A stretch of DNA of 64,000 nt from contig JACKFB010000001.1 of assembly GCA_020632695.1 (NCBI GenBank), forward strand, positions 62,001 to 126,000. Reading direction: 5' to 3'. The DNA is from Deltaproteobacteria bacterium (lineage in GTDB: Bacteria > Myxococcota_A > UBA9042 > PHBI01 > JACKFB01). The notes below the pieces were generated by a model. It was not told where the DNA came from and did not search any database. It saw nothing but the letters and a program-made list of their open reading frames with translations. Made by a program: the position numbers and the translations under genes. Position 1 is the first letter of the stretch. The number at the start of each line of letters is the position of its first letter. This document shows positions 27,576-37,591 of the stretch, one piece after another.

Positions 27576-30500
27576 CTAGAAGTACAGCTTCCCGTACAGC
27601 TCGTGCAGGCCGCGCACCACCTCGACGTTCTCGATGATGTTCTTCACGCGGTACTCGAGATAGTCGACGAAGTCCGTGTCCGGCTCCGGGAGCGCCAGCT
27701 CGGCGTCCAGCTCGTCCTTCCAGAACTGCGCCTGCTCGAGCATCGCGTAGCCGACCCCCTCGACGCTGGCGTCGCTGTGCCGGGTGGCCAGGTAGGTGCG
27801 GTTGTTGAAGGGGTCCTCGAAGCGGATGACCCGCTCGTCGCTCGGGTCCGCGGGCACCAGGCCCTCGCCCGAGCCCTCGATCCAGATCTGGGCGCTGTCG
27901 TTGAAGGTGTTGTCGTAGTTCGCGTTGAGCCAGGCCATCCCGTACCACAGCGCGTAGAGCTGCACGGTGAAGCTGGTGGACGGGTCCACGGGCCCGCCGT
28001 CGACGAAGGCCTGGGCCTCGGCGCCGGTCGCGAAGGGGTCGGGCGCGACGTAGGCGCCGTCCTCGTCGAAGGTGCCGGCGTAGAGGTCGAAGCGGTCGGC
28101 CGCGATGCCGGCGAAGGCGCGCTGCACCTCGGTCGGGAAGCTCAAGTACATCGAGATGGCCCACTGATCCACGCCCGACGTGGTGTCGATGCCCAGGAAG
28201 TAGGTCTCGGGCGTCGTCAGCGCCTCCAGCGCCAGCAGCTTGTCGTAGAAGTCGCCGATCCACTTGAGGCGCTCGTAGAAGTAGTAGCCGCTGTCCACAT
28301 CGTAGAGGCTGTCGAAGTACCGGGCCGGCCCGAGGCCCAGGTTCACGTCGGCGCAGTTCTCCACGCTGTCCCAGGCCCACTCCTCGCCGCACAGCGGCAG
28401 CGGCTGGCTGTCCAGCGCCCACCAGTATTCCTCATAGAAGTCGTACATGTAGGCGCCGGGCTCGGGCGTGGCGACCACCTCCTGGAGGAAGGCCATCCCG
28501 TCCTGGGCCGCCGCCGTCATGGCCAGCCCGCCGTCCACCGCCTGGGTCCACGGGCGGTCCTCGATGCCCCAGCGCGCCGCGTCCAGCCGCATCCACTCCC
28601 AGGTGTCGGCGTCGTACCACTGCCCGAACACCCAGTGGTCGTACGAGTTCTTGATGAACGCGAAGTAGCGCCACCACATGCTGTCCATGTAGTCGTACTC
28701 GTCGAAGAAGACCTGGTCCCGCTTGAAGTTGTTGAACCAGTAGTAGTTGCGGTAGCGCGCGATCGCGTCGGCGACCACCTCGAAGGTGTCGGGGCCCAGG
28801 TCGAAGGCGTTGCAGGTGGCCGAGCCGAAGACCAGCTCGTCGGAGCAGAAGCGGTAGGGCACCTCCCAGTCCTGCCACGGCTTGTCGCCCACGAGCTGCG
28901 CCAGGTACGCCGACTGGCCGCTCGCGTCGCCCATCAGCGCCGCCGCCTCCGCCGTGTACGGCACGTCGCGCCGCGCCCGCATCCCGGCCAGCCCGCCGAA
29001 CATCGACGGGATGTGTGTGTAGTGGCGCCACTTCCGCAGCACCTCGTCCAGGGTGAAGGGCCGGTCCCAGGCGCCGTCGCCGTAGTCCACCACCCCCAGC
29101 AGCGGCTCCTGGGGCGCCTGGTCGAACACCTCCACGAGCTGGCCGTAGCCGAACTTGATCGCCGCGCGGTCGTAGCGGCCGAGCCCGGCGATGTCCGCGT
29201 TGAAGCGCCCCGCGTAGTCCATGATCGAGCTGTACTGGAACTCGCGCACGCGCCCCAGCACCTCGGCCTGGCTCAGGTCCTGGAGCGGCTGCGGGCTCGC
29301 GCCGCGCACGTCCCAGTAGGTGTCGTGGTAGTTCAGCGCGTCCGAGCTGCCCTCGAAGTTGTGCCGCAGCCCGAAGGTGTGGCCCACCTCGTGCTCGGCC
29401 GTCGACCGGAAGATGTGCCGGCTCAGCTCGACGATGACGTCCTCGGGCGCCGTGTCCTGCAGGTCGATGGCCAGCCCGGCCACCGCGTCGTCGAAGAAGG
29501 CCGCCATCATCATGTTGCGCTTGGCGAAGCCGCGCATGCGCTCCAGGCTCTCCCGGTGGTGCTCGCCCGAGCTCCAGCGCACCGGCGAGAGCTTGTCGCG
29601 CAGCCCCGGCGCGAGCATCCCCACCGGCGTCGCCGGGTTCACCGCGCCCTGACCCTTCATCGCCAGCAGCCCGGGGTCGCTCATCAGCAGGTCCTCGATG
29701 CCGGTCTGCCGCACGTTCGCCAGCCGCGCGCTGGCCCAGCCCGCCGGGCGCTTCAGCCGCTCGATGCCCGCCCTCTTCGCCGACGCGGTGGCCGTGGGCC
29801 GCTTCGGCAGCGCGCCGTCCGCCTTGGCCGCCGCCGCCGGCTTGCCGGGCTTGCCCTTGGCCGGCGGCGCAGCCCCCTGGTGCGAGCTGGCAAACGCCCG
29901 CCGCTCCTCCATCGACCGCGCCTTCGACTTCGCGCCGCCCGCCCGGAGCTGGGCGATGTAGGCCTTGACGTTCTCGCCCTGGGCCAGGGTCTCCGGGTCG
30001 ATGCGCCCGTTGATCAGGTCGATGATGTCGCGCCCGTGCGCCGCGTACTCGCGCACCCCGGCCCCGTAGATGAACGCGTCGGCCGCGAAGATCTCGCCGG
30101 TGACCGGGTCGGCCGCCGACGGCCCGTAGCCCAAGAGCCCCACGCGGGTCGGCTGGTCCACCCACCAGACGTGGCTGTAGCGCAGGTCGCCGATCGCCTC
30201 GCCGCGCTGGAGCACCTCGCCGGTCTCCGGGTCGACGCGCCGCGAGTTCGGGCGCACCTCGAACACCGCCGGCGGCTCGGCCTGACCGGTCAGCGTCCGC
30301 ACCGTGTCGCGGAAGGACTGGTTCCACTCGTCGGTCATCTGCTCGACCGCCGGCATCAGCTCGGCCGGGAAGTCGGGCGAGAGGTAGTAGACGATGGGCC
30401 GCACCTGGCGCTGCGCGTAGGGCATGGGCGCGCCCTGGGCGTCGTGGCTCTGCTGCCAGATGTTCCACCGATTGATCAGGTAGATCCTGTCGGATTCGAC

Positions 30501-31559
30501 CTCGCCGTAGAGGTCGTCGTAGCTGTAGCGCTCGGTGCGGAAGTAGCCGAACTTGTCGAACATCGGCACCCGCACCAGCGTGGGATCGTCGATGGCGTAC
30601 GGGTTCGAGGGCTGCGTGGCCGGCGTCTGGCTTCCGCCGCCCGGCCCGGTCACAGGCACGCCGGACTCGTCGACGGCCACGCGATCGCCCGCCTCGTCCC
30701 ACACGACGCGCACCGGCGCGCCGTCGCCGTCGCGGGCGATGGCGTTGTCGGGGTAGTCCAGCGGCTCGTAGTCGCTCAGCGCGGCGTCCACGCGCAGAAA
30801 CGAGCTGCGCACGGTGATGACCGCCGGGGCGCAGTCGGTGTTGCCGTAGTACCAGCACGCCGGCTCGGAGAAGATCGTCCCGTCGTAGTCCTCCACGGCG
30901 ACCTGCTCGGGCTTCACCACCGCGCGCGTCACCACGTCCAGGTACTGCGCCTCGTCCATCCCGAGCTGGGCCTCGCCCTCCTGCACGTCCTCCCAGGTGC
31001 CGTCGTCGCGCTTTCGCCCCAGCAGCAGGCGATCGGCGTCGGCCGCGTCCTCGACGAAGAAGCTGACCGGGTCCTGGTCGAGCTGCTCGACGTAGAAGTC
31101 GAAGTTGGTCACCAGGTTCTTCGACCAGTCCACGCGCACGTAGTCGCGGTCGTACCAGGGGCGATCCTCGGTGTTCTCGACCTTGACGTTGGTCTGCTCG
31201 CCGGTCGACGCGTTGTACTCGCGCTTGACGTCGACGTGGTCCTCGATGGCGAACACGGCGACCGGCGCCGCGTCGGAGGTGTTCTCGACCAGGGGCAGCA
31301 CGCGCCAGGCGATGAGGTGGTGCTCCTGGATCTCGAAGCGCACGCGCGAGACCTCGTCCTGCTCGCCGATGAAGGTGAAGCCGGTGTCGTAGGGCGCGTC
31401 GATGACCGTGCGCCGCATGAACCACTCGCCGTCGAAGACCGACTTGCGCAGCAGCCCGGGCTGGGTGCGGTCGATGAGGCCGACGTCCTGGGCGCAGGCC
31501 AGCAGGGTGAGGGCGCAGGCGACCGCGAGCAGGGCGGCGCTGGGAAGTCGGGCGAACAT
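27576..31559 (-). CDS. Zinc metalloprotease lipoprotein (zincin, HExxHxxxxxH)
   Basis: The 1327-residue product begins at the ATG opening a signal with lipobox LTLLAC; GAGG lies just upstream. The frame extends farther 5' but only as antisense of the ArsR-methyltransferase gene. The zincin motif HEVGHTFGLRH places His723, His727 and His733 as zinc ligands and Glu724 as general base, as in metzincins. A possible Met-turn is SIMDYAGRF about 60 residues later. The N-terminal 650 residues are beta-rich with a Pro/Lys/Ala linker near 580-640. The C-terminal 500 residues are helical with many Trp/Tyr. It is probably a surface or secreted peptidase. It begins a minus-strand operon with the winged-helix and propeller genes. 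Confidence 0.88.
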   Translation of the reverse strand: MFARLPSAALLAVACALTLLACAQDVGLIDRTQPGLLRKSVFDGEWFMRRTVIDAPYDTGFTFIGEQDEVSRVRFEIQEHHLIAWRVLPLVENTSDAAPVAVFAIEDHVDVKREYNASTGEQTNVKVENTEDRPWYDRDYVRVDWSKNLVTNFDFYVEQLDQDPVSFFVEDAADADRLLLGRKRDDGTWEDVQEGEAQLGMDEAQYLDVVTRAVVKPEQVAVEDYDGTIFSEPACWYYGNTDCAPAVITVRSSFLRVDAALSDYEPLDYPDNAIARDGDGAPVRVVWDEAGDRVAVDESGVPVTGPGGGSQTPATQPSNPYAIDDPTLVRVPMFDKFGYFRTERYSYDDLYGEVESDRIYLINRWNIWQQSHDAQGAPMPYAQRQVRPIVYYLSPDFPAELMPAVEQMTDEWNQSFRDTVRTLTGQAEPPAVFEVRPNSRRVDPETGEVLQRGEAIGDLRYSHVWWVDQPTRVGLLGYGPSAADPVTGEIFAADAFIYGAGVREYAAHGRDIIDLINGRIDPETLAQGENVKAYIAQLRAGGAKSKARSMEERRAFASSHQGAAPPAKGKPGKPAAAAKADGALPKRPTATASAKRAGIERLKRPAGWASARLANVRQTGIEDLLMSDPGLLAMKGQGAVNPATPVGMLAPGLRDKLSPVRWSSGEHHRESLERMRGFAKRNMMMAAFFDDAVAGLAIDLQDTAPEDVIVELSRHIFRSTAEHEVGHTFGLRHNFEGSSDALNYHDTYWDVRGASPQPLQDLSQAEVLGRVREFQYSSIMDYAGRFNADIAGLGRYDRAAIKFGYGQLVEVFDQAPQEPLLGVVDYGDGAWDRPFTLDEVLRKWRHYTHIPSMFGGLAGMRARRDVPYTAEAAALMGDASGQSAYLAQLVGDKPWQDWEVPYRFCSDELVFGSATCNAFDLGPDTFEVVADAIARYRNYYWFNNFKRDQVFFDEYDYMDSMWWRYFAFIKNSYDHWVFGQWYDADTWEWMRLDAARWGIEDRPWTQAVDGGLAMTAAAQDGMAFLQEVVATPEPGAYMYDFYEEYWWALDSQPLPLCGEEWAWDSVENCADVNLGLGPARYFDSLYDVDSGYYFYERLKWIGDFYDKLLALEALTTPETYFLGIDTTSGVDQWAISMYLSFPTEVQRAFAGIAADRFDLYAGTFDEDGAYVAPDPFATGAEAQAFVDGGPVDPSTSFTVQLYALWYGMAWLNANYDNTFNDSAQIWIEGSGEGLVPADPSDERVIRFEDPFNNRTYLATRHSDASVEGVGYAMLEQAQFWKDELDAELALPEPDTDFVDYLEYRVKNIIENVEVVRGLHELYGKLYF

Positions 31560-31730
31560 GGCGAACCTCGTGGCCGCATGGGGGACCGAGCGACTCGTTT
31601 TCGTCGGTGAGGCCGCATCATCCTCGTGCGGTGCGGGCCCGGTCAACGCCGGCCGGGCGCCCCGCGAAACGCTGGCCTCGCCACGACGCGCCTTGACAGG
31701 GCGGGCCCCGGGCGGCGATGCCTGCGCTCC

Positions 31731-32687
31731 ATGGGCGAGGGCGACGAGACACGCGGCATCTACGGGCACCTGAGCGTGCTCTCGGAGCCGGTGCGCGTGC
31801 GCCTGCTGAGGCTGCTCGAGCGCGAGGAGCTGGGCGTGGGCGAGCTGGCGGCCATCGTGCAGCTCCCGCAGTCGACGGTGAGCCGCCATCTCAAGCTGCT
31901 GGGGCAGGCGGGGCTGGTGGCGCGGCGGGCCGAGGGGACCTCGACCTGGGTGCGGATGGCGGGCGAGGCGATGGCGCCCGAGGTGACCGCCCTGTGGACG
32001 CTGGTGCGGGACGCGGCCGGCGACGACGCCACGCGCAGCCAGGACTTCGAGCGCATGGAGCAGGTGGTCGACCAGCGGCGGCTCGACTCCCAGGCCTTCT
32101 TCGGGCGGGTCGCGACCCAGTGGAGCGAGCTGCGGCGCGAGCTCTTCGGTGAGGCCTTCACGCTGCCGGCGCTGCTGGCGCTGGTGTCGCCGCGGCTGCG
32201 GGTGGCCGATCTGGGCTGCGGCACTGGCGAGGCGCTGGTCGAGCTGGCGCCGGTGGTCGCGCGCCTCATCGGCGTCGACCAGGCGGAGGCCATGCTGGAG
32301 GCGGCGGCGGCGCGGGTAGCGGGCGCGCCCAACGTGGAGCTGCGGCGCGGAGAGCTGTCGGCCCTGCCGCTGGCCGACGCCGAGGTGGACGCCGCGCTGT
32401 GCATGCTGGTGCTGCACCACATCGCCGACATCCCGCAGGCCTTCGCCGAGGTGCGGCGCGTGCTGGATACGGGCGGCGCGCTCATCGTCGTCGACATGGT
32501 GCGGCACGACCGCGTCGCCTGGCGCCACACCATGGGCCACGCCCACCTGGGGTTCAGCGAGGCGACGCTGGCCGAGCTGGGCGCGGCCGCCGGGCTCCGC
32601 CTGGAGCGATTCCGCCGGCTGCCCCCCGATCCCGGCGCCCAGGGGCCCTCGCTCTTCGTGGCGACGCTGCGTCGCGACGCGGACTGA
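31731..32687 (+). CDS. ArsR-type HTH fused to SAM-dependent methyltransferase
   Basis: The 318-residue protein joins an N-terminal ArsR winged helix (residues about 10-80; recognition helix LPQSTVSRHLKLLGQAGLV) to a class I methyltransferase (motif I DLGCGTGEALVEL at 160-172, then IGVDQ, and LCMLVLHHIADIPQAFAEV near 224). Such fusions are widespread in Proteobacteria and often sit near methionine-cycle genes; related ArsR regulators such as SahR sense S-adenosylhomocysteine. The ATG at 31731 begins MGEGDETRGIYG; longer frames upstream lack a ribosome site. A TTGACA at 31693-31698 may be its -35 box. Its 3' end lies in an 83-bp tandem duplication. It is convergent with the giant MopE-like gene. 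Confidence 0.88.
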   Translation: MGEGDETRGIYGHLSVLSEPVRVRLLRLLEREELGVGELAAIVQLPQSTVSRHLKLLGQAGLVARRAEGTSTWVRMAGEAMAPEVTALWTLVRDAAGDDATRSQDFERMEQVVDQRRLDSQAFFGRVATQWSELRRELFGEAFTLPALLALVSPRLRVADLGCGTGEALVELAPVVARLIGVDQAEAMLEAAAARVAGAPNVELRRGELSALPLADAEVDAALCMLVLHHIADIPQAFAEVRRVLDTGGALIVVDMVRHDRVAWRHTMGHAHLGFSEATLAELGAAAGLRLERFRRLPPDPGAQGPSLFVATLRRDAD

Positions 32688-32818
32688 CAGCCTCAGCGCT
32701 TCCCGCGGCTCCGGTCAGGGAACGTTGACGCAGATTCTTCGTGGCGACGCTGCGCCGCGACGCGGACCGACAGCGTCAGCGCTTCCCGCGGCTCCGCTCA
32801 GGGAACGTTGACGCAGAT
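32653..32818. repeat. 83-bp tandem duplication across a convergent gene junction
   Basis: Copy 1 (32653-32735) and copy 2 (32736-32818) differ at only about four positions. The unit spans the last codons of the methyltransferase gene, the intergenic gap and the last codons of the MopE-like gene. The functional methyltransferase stop is in copy 1 and the MopE-like stop is in copy 2. Each copy keeps a relic of the other gene's tail. Confidence 0.9.
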
Positions 32819-35800
32819 CCCGTCGGCCAGCGAGCACACCCACGGCGCGCCCAGCGCCATCGTGCAGGTGTCCGCCTCGCCCTCGATGCCGCAGCCGCAT
32901 TGATCGAGCGCTCCCGCCTCGCCGGGCTGGCAGAAGGGCTTCGACGCCGGACACGGCGAGTCGCCGTCGCACGCCATGATGCCGTCGGAGCAGAGCGACA
33001 CGCCGCGCATGCAGCCGTCCCCGCCCGAGTCGCACGGCCCCTCGACGAAGGCCTCGTCGGTGCTGCCGTCGCAGTCCTGGTCGGCGCCGTCGCAGCCGTC
33101 GTCGTCCACGGGGGCGGGCCCGTCGCAGCGCAGCGCGCTCACGCCGTCGCACACCACCGTACCCGCGCAGCTCCCGCGCCCGCAGCTCTCGCCCTTCGAG
33201 CGCTCGGTGCCGTCCCAGTCGGTGTAGGTGGTGCCGCCGCTCATGAACGCGTCGTCGGTGATGCCGTTGCAGTTGTCGTCGACGCCGTTGCACAGGCCGT
33301 CGTCGGCCAGCGCCAGCGCCATGGTCGGGCACTCCAGCCCGCCGGAGGCCGAGCAGACCACGAACCCGCCCTTGCACTTGCCCGTCCCGCAGGTGTCGCC
33401 GAGGAAGCGCTCGCCGAAGGGCGCGTAGGGCTCGGGCCATCCCACCAGCCCCGTGGTGGCCTTGAAGTCCTCGTCCGTCTTCCCGTCGCAGTCCTGGTCC
33501 TTGGTGTCGCAGGTCTCGTCCGTGATCTCGCCCAGCGTGGAGCAGGTCAGCCGGCTCGGGTCGGCGGGATCGCAGATCACCAGGCCGTTGCTGCAGAGCC
33601 CGGTCCCGCACGCCTGCCCCTTCTGCCGTCCGGACTGGCTCGCGAAGGGCCCCCCGTCCCACACCACGGAGCCGCCGGGCACGAAGTCCTCGTCGGTCAG
33701 CCCGTCGCAGTCGTTGTCGAACCCATCGCACACGTCGGGGGCCACGTCGCCCAGCGACGAGCAGGTCGACCGCGTCGGGTCCTCCGGGTCGCACACCACC
33801 TGTCCCCCCGCGCAGACGCCCGTCCCGCACGCTTCGCCCAGGGTCTTGCCCTCGTCGTCGGCGAAGGGCCCCCCGTCGTAGCCGTGGCCGCCGCCGGTCA
33901 TGAAGTCCTCGTCGGTGTCCCCATCACAGTCGTCGTCGACGTCGTCGCACTGCTCGGCCGTCGCCTTCGTCAGCGCGTCGCAGGTCAGCGCCATCTCGCC
34001 GCCGCACACGACCTCGCCGCCCGCGCACCGCCCGGTGCCGCAGTCCTCGCCCAGCCCCAGGCCCAGGTCGGCGCCGTAGGGCCCGCCGTCGTAGCTCACG
34101 CTGCCACCCGGCAGGAAGGGGCCGTCGGTGACCCCGTCGCAGTCGTCGTCGGCACCGTTGCAGACGTCGTCGGTCACGCCGCCCTCCTTGGAACAGCGCA
34201 GCCCCGTCCCGTCGGCCGTGCAGATGACCTCGCCGCCTCCGCAGGCCCCGACGCCGCACGCCTGGCCCAGCCCCAGCGGCTCACCGCCCGGGCCCTCGAA
34301 GCTGACCACGCCGCCCGGGGCGAACTCCTCGTCGGTCTTGCCGTCGCAGTCGTTGTCCAGCGAGTCGCACCGGTCCAGCTCGCCCGAGGCCCGGTAGTTC
34401 GGGCCCCCGTAGGTGCAGGTCTCCTGGCCGTCCACGCAGCCGACCACCGTGCCGCCCGGCGCGCCGCAGACGCCCTCGTGGTTGCACGTCGCTCCCGCCC
34501 CGGCGAGCTCGCCCTCGTCGGTCTGCCCGTCGCAGTCGTCGTCCTTGCCGTTGCAGAGCTCCTGCGTGCTCTGGTCGGCGGAGGTGCAGACCAGCGACGC
34601 CTTGTCCAGAGCGCACACCGCGGTGCCGCCCGCACAGGCCCCGACCCCGCAGGCCTCGCCGAGCCCGACCGAGCCACCGCCCGGCAGCGGCAGGCCGACA
34701 GCGCCCCCGCTCAGGAAGTCCTCGTCGGTGTTGCCGTCGCAGTCGTTGTCCAGCAGGTCGCACAGCCCCAGCTCGCCCTCGGCCTGGTAGTCCGCGCTGT
34801 CGTAGCTGCAGCTCCACGCCCCCTGGACGCAGCTCGCGGTCACCACGCCCTCGGCGGCGCACACGCCCACCGTCGCGCAGCCCGCGTCGATGACCGAGTC
34901 AAGGTCCTCGTCGCTCTTGCCGTCGCAGTCGTCGTCGATGCCGTTGCACGTCTCCGGGCTGGCCTTGGGGTCGCTGCCCGGCTGCCCCTGGGCGACCCCC
35001 TCCGGCATCGTGCTGCACCGGGTGCCGCCCCCCGTGCCGCACTCGACCACGCCACCGGAGCACTTCCCGATGCCGCAGGTGCTGCCGACCGAGTAGTCCT
35101 CGTCGGTCTGCCCGTCGCAGTCGTCGTCGATGCCGTTGCACTTCTCCGGGGTGGCCTTCGCCGCCGACGAGCAGCGCAGCGTCTGCGGCGAGCCGGGCCG
35201 GCAGCTCACCGTCCCCCCCGTGCACGCGCCGACGCCGCAGTCGTCGCCCAGCACCTTGCCGGCGTCGTCGGGGTTGGGCCCCCCGTCGAAGACCACGCTC
35301 CCGCCCGCCGAGAAGTCCTCGTCGGTGAACCCGTCGCAGTCGTTGTCCTTGGCGTCGCAGGCCTCCACGGCCGTCGACGCGCCGCTCTCGTCGCAGAACA
35401 CGCCGCCCTCGGCCGAGCACACGCGGACGCCGTTGTCGCACGAGTCCTCGTCGTCGCCGTCGCAGCCGGTGCCCAGGTCCAGGCCGTCGTCCGTCTCGCC
35501 GTCGCAGTCGTTGTCGAGGCCGTCGCAGTTGCCCGTCTCCTCGGCCACCCAGCTCTCGACGGCGGTGTAGTCGCAATCCCAGCCGAAGCTCTCGGGCGGA
35601 TCCGGGTTCACCCGGCAGGTCGCGGTCGCCAGCGGCGTGCCGTCCGGCGCGGTGCCGCCGCACACGCCCTCGAGCGAGCAGTCCGAGTCGTCGAGCGAGC
35701 TCAACCCCTCGTCGATGGTGCCGTCGCAGTCGTCGTCGACCCCGTTGCACAGCTCCAGCCCGTCGCTGGCCTCCGAGCCGCCAGGGTCGGTGCTGCATCG

Positions 35801-37591
35801 GGCCGCCGCGTCGCCCGCGCACTCCACCGTCCCGGCGCCGCAGGCCCCGACGCCCTCGCACGCGCTGCCGACGCCCGCGCCGCCACTCGTGAAGGCCTCG
35901 TCGGTCTGTCCATCGCAGTCGTCGTCCAGCCCGTTGCAGGCCTCGTCGCCCCCGGCCTTCCCCCCGATGCACGCCACCGTGCCGGGCTCCAGCCCGCCGG
36001 TGGTCGTGTTCACGCACACCCGCTTGCCGGCCTCGCAGACCCCCTCGCTCTCGCCGCAGGCCTCGCCTCCGTTGGTGCCGGGGTTGCCCTCGTCGGTCAG
36101 GCCGTCGCAGTCCTGGTCCACGCCGTCGCACACCTCTTCTCGGCCCGGGTAGCGCTCGGCGTCGCCGTCGTCGCAGTCCACGTCCACGCCGAAGCCGTCA
36201 TGGTCGGCGTCCACCACGCCCGCGCAGGACAGGTCCCCGCCCTGGCAGTCCTGGTCGATCCCGTCGCCGCAGGGCTCGGGCGCCCCCGGGTGGATCTGCG
36301 GGTCGGTGTCGTCGCAGTCCTCCGGCGGTGAGTACCCGTCGCCGTCCACGTCGTCCACCGCGCAGAAGTCCACCGACTCGTCGCAGTTCTTGTCGCACAG
36401 CGCCAGCGCCGAGGGCTGGCCCTGGAGCGCGCGGGGGCAGCACCCCTCGGGTGCGCCGGGATGGAAGCCAGCGTCGGTGTCGTCGCAGTCGCCGCCATCC
36501 ACCGTCACGCCATCGCCGTCGAGGTCGCCCGTCAGGCAGCCTTCGTCGGTCTCGCCGTCGCAGTCGTCGTCGGCGGTGTTGTCACACACCTCGGCCTTCG
36601 CCGCGTCCGACGACGAGCAGCGCGCGGAGAGGCCGTCGGCGGCGCACACCACCGTCCCGCCGGCGCAGGCGCCCTGGCCGCAGCTCGTGTGCAGCGCCAG
36701 CGGACCGTCCGGCGACGCGATGGCGAAGCCTTCGTCGGTGATGCTGTCGCAGTCCTGGTCGATGCCGTCGCAGCGCTCGGCGAGGCCGGGCGCGACGTTG
36801 GGGTCGCCGGCGCCGCACTCGGTCTCGCGGCAGTCGGCCACGCCGTCCGAGTCCTGGTCCACGCACACGGCGTCGCCGCCGCGGCAGTCCTGGTCCACGC
36901 CGTCGTCGCACTGGCTGCAGGCGTCCTCGCTGGCGTAGGGGTTCACGGCGGCGGCGTCGGGGCCGCAGTCGACCAGGGGGCCGGTGGTCACGTCGCCGCA
37001 GCAGCCGGCGGTGGCGCAGTCGGGGAAGCCGTCGCGGTCGGCGTCACAGGTGGCCGGCACCGCCGTCAGGTGCACCGCCTGGGGCGCGTCCGAGTCGAAG
37101 TCCAGGGTGCCCAACCACAGCGTCGCGACGCCCGAGGAGCTGACGCCCGCGATCAGGGCCGAGACGGTGGTCCCCGGCGCGAAGGGCGCCTCGCCGCGGT
37201 CCAGCACCCAGGTGGCCGGGCCGGGCACGGGCTGGAAGCCGGCGCCGATGGCCACCGAGGTCGTCACGTCGGTCAGCTTGTCCGGCCACTTCACCAGGCC
37301 GTCCTGGCCCTCCGCGACGAAGACGGCGCGCACGGCGTTGAGCGAGCCGACCAGGGGGGCGTCGGAGGTCACGACCAGGCGCAGACCCTCCGGCGTGGGC
37401 ACCGTCCCGTCGGGGAGGCACACGCTGCGGCCCAGGCTGCCGTCGACCCGGCAGACGTAGCCCGCCTTGCAGTCGTCCTGCCCGGAACACTCGAAGATGA
37501 CGTCGGAGAGACCCAGGTCATCGCGGCAGGCCGCGGCAGGCAGGAGCAGACCCGCCAGCCAGAACATCGAGAGCCACCGTCGGGCGCGCAT
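32798..37591 (-). CDS. Giant MopE-like Cys/Asp-repeat lipoprotein
   Basis: The 1597-residue product has a lipobox PAAAC near residue 22, then an N-terminal beta domain of about 170 residues. From about residue 190 to 1500 it contains roughly eighteen copies of the motif C-D/N-G-x-D-x-DCDGxTDE, at intervals of 50-80 residues, alternating with Cys pairs such as CGVGACAGGTAVC and CGTGKCKGGFVVC. The motifs resemble those of the copper-linked surface protein MopE and of calcium-binding loops. The protein should form a long, metal- and disulfide-stabilised surface rod. Its ATG overlaps the stop of the TPR gene (TGATG) with GGGGAG inside that gene, so translation is coupled. The ligand and partner are unknown. 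Confidence 0.85.
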   Translation of the reverse strand: MRARRWLSMFWLAGLLLPAAACRDDLGLSDVIFECSGQDDCKAGYVCRVDGSLGRSVCLPDGTVPTPEGLRLVVTSDAPLVGSLNAVRAVFVAEGQDGLVKWPDKLTDVTTSVAIGAGFQPVPGPATWVLDRGEAPFAPGTTVSALIAGVSSSGVATLWLGTLDFDSDAPQAVHLTAVPATCDADRDGFPDCATAGCCGDVTTGPLVDCGPDAAAVNPYASEDACSQCDDGVDQDCRGGDAVCVDQDSDGVADCRETECGAGDPNVAPGLAERCDGIDQDCDSITDEGFAIASPDGPLALHTSCGQGACAGGTVVCAADGLSARCSSSDAAKAEVCDNTADDDCDGETDEGCLTGDLDGDGVTVDGGDCDDTDAGFHPGAPEGCCPRALQGQPSALALCDKNCDESVDFCAVDDVDGDGYSPPEDCDDTDPQIHPGAPEPCGDGIDQDCQGGDLSCAGVVDADHDGFGVDVDCDDGDAERYPGREEVCDGVDQDCDGLTDEGNPGTNGGEACGESEGVCEAGKRVCVNTTTGGLEPGTVACIGGKAGGDEACNGLDDDCDGQTDEAFTSGGAGVGSACEGVGACGAGTVECAGDAAARCSTDPGGSEASDGLELCNGVDDDCDGTIDEGLSSLDDSDCSLEGVCGGTAPDGTPLATATCRVNPDPPESFGWDCDYTAVESWVAEETGNCDGLDNDCDGETDDGLDLGTGCDGDDEDSCDNGVRVCSAEGGVFCDESGASTAVEACDAKDNDCDGFTDEDFSAGGSVVFDGGPNPDDAGKVLGDDCGVGACTGGTVSCRPGSPQTLRCSSAAKATPEKCNGIDDDCDGQTDEDYSVGSTCGIGKCSGGVVECGTGGGTRCSTMPEGVAQGQPGSDPKASPETCNGIDDDCDGKSDEDLDSVIDAGCATVGVCAAEGVVTASCVQGAWSCSYDSADYQAEGELGLCDLLDNDCDGNTDEDFLSGGAVGLPLPGGGSVGLGEACGVGACAGGTAVCALDKASLVCTSADQSTQELCNGKDDDCDGQTDEGELAGAGATCNHEGVCGAPGGTVVGCVDGQETCTYGGPNYRASGELDRCDSLDNDCDGKTDEEFAPGGVVSFEGPGGEPLGLGQACGVGACGGGEVICTADGTGLRCSKEGGVTDDVCNGADDDCDGVTDGPFLPGGSVSYDGGPYGADLGLGLGEDCGTGRCAGGEVVCGGEMALTCDALTKATAEQCDDVDDDCDGDTDEDFMTGGGHGYDGGPFADDEGKTLGEACGTGVCAGGQVVCDPEDPTRSTCSSLGDVAPDVCDGFDNDCDGLTDEDFVPGGSVVWDGGPFASQSGRQKGQACGTGLCSNGLVICDPADPSRLTCSTLGEITDETCDTKDQDCDGKTDEDFKATTGLVGWPEPYAPFGERFLGDTCGTGKCKGGFVVCSASGGLECPTMALALADDGLCNGVDDNCNGITDDAFMSGGTTYTDWDGTERSKGESCGRGSCAGTVVCDGVSALRCDGPAPVDDDGCDGADQDCDGSTDEAFVEGPCDSGGDGCMRGVSLCSDGIMACDGDSPCPASKPFCQPGEAGALDQCGCGIEGEADTCTMALGAPWVCSLADGICVNVP

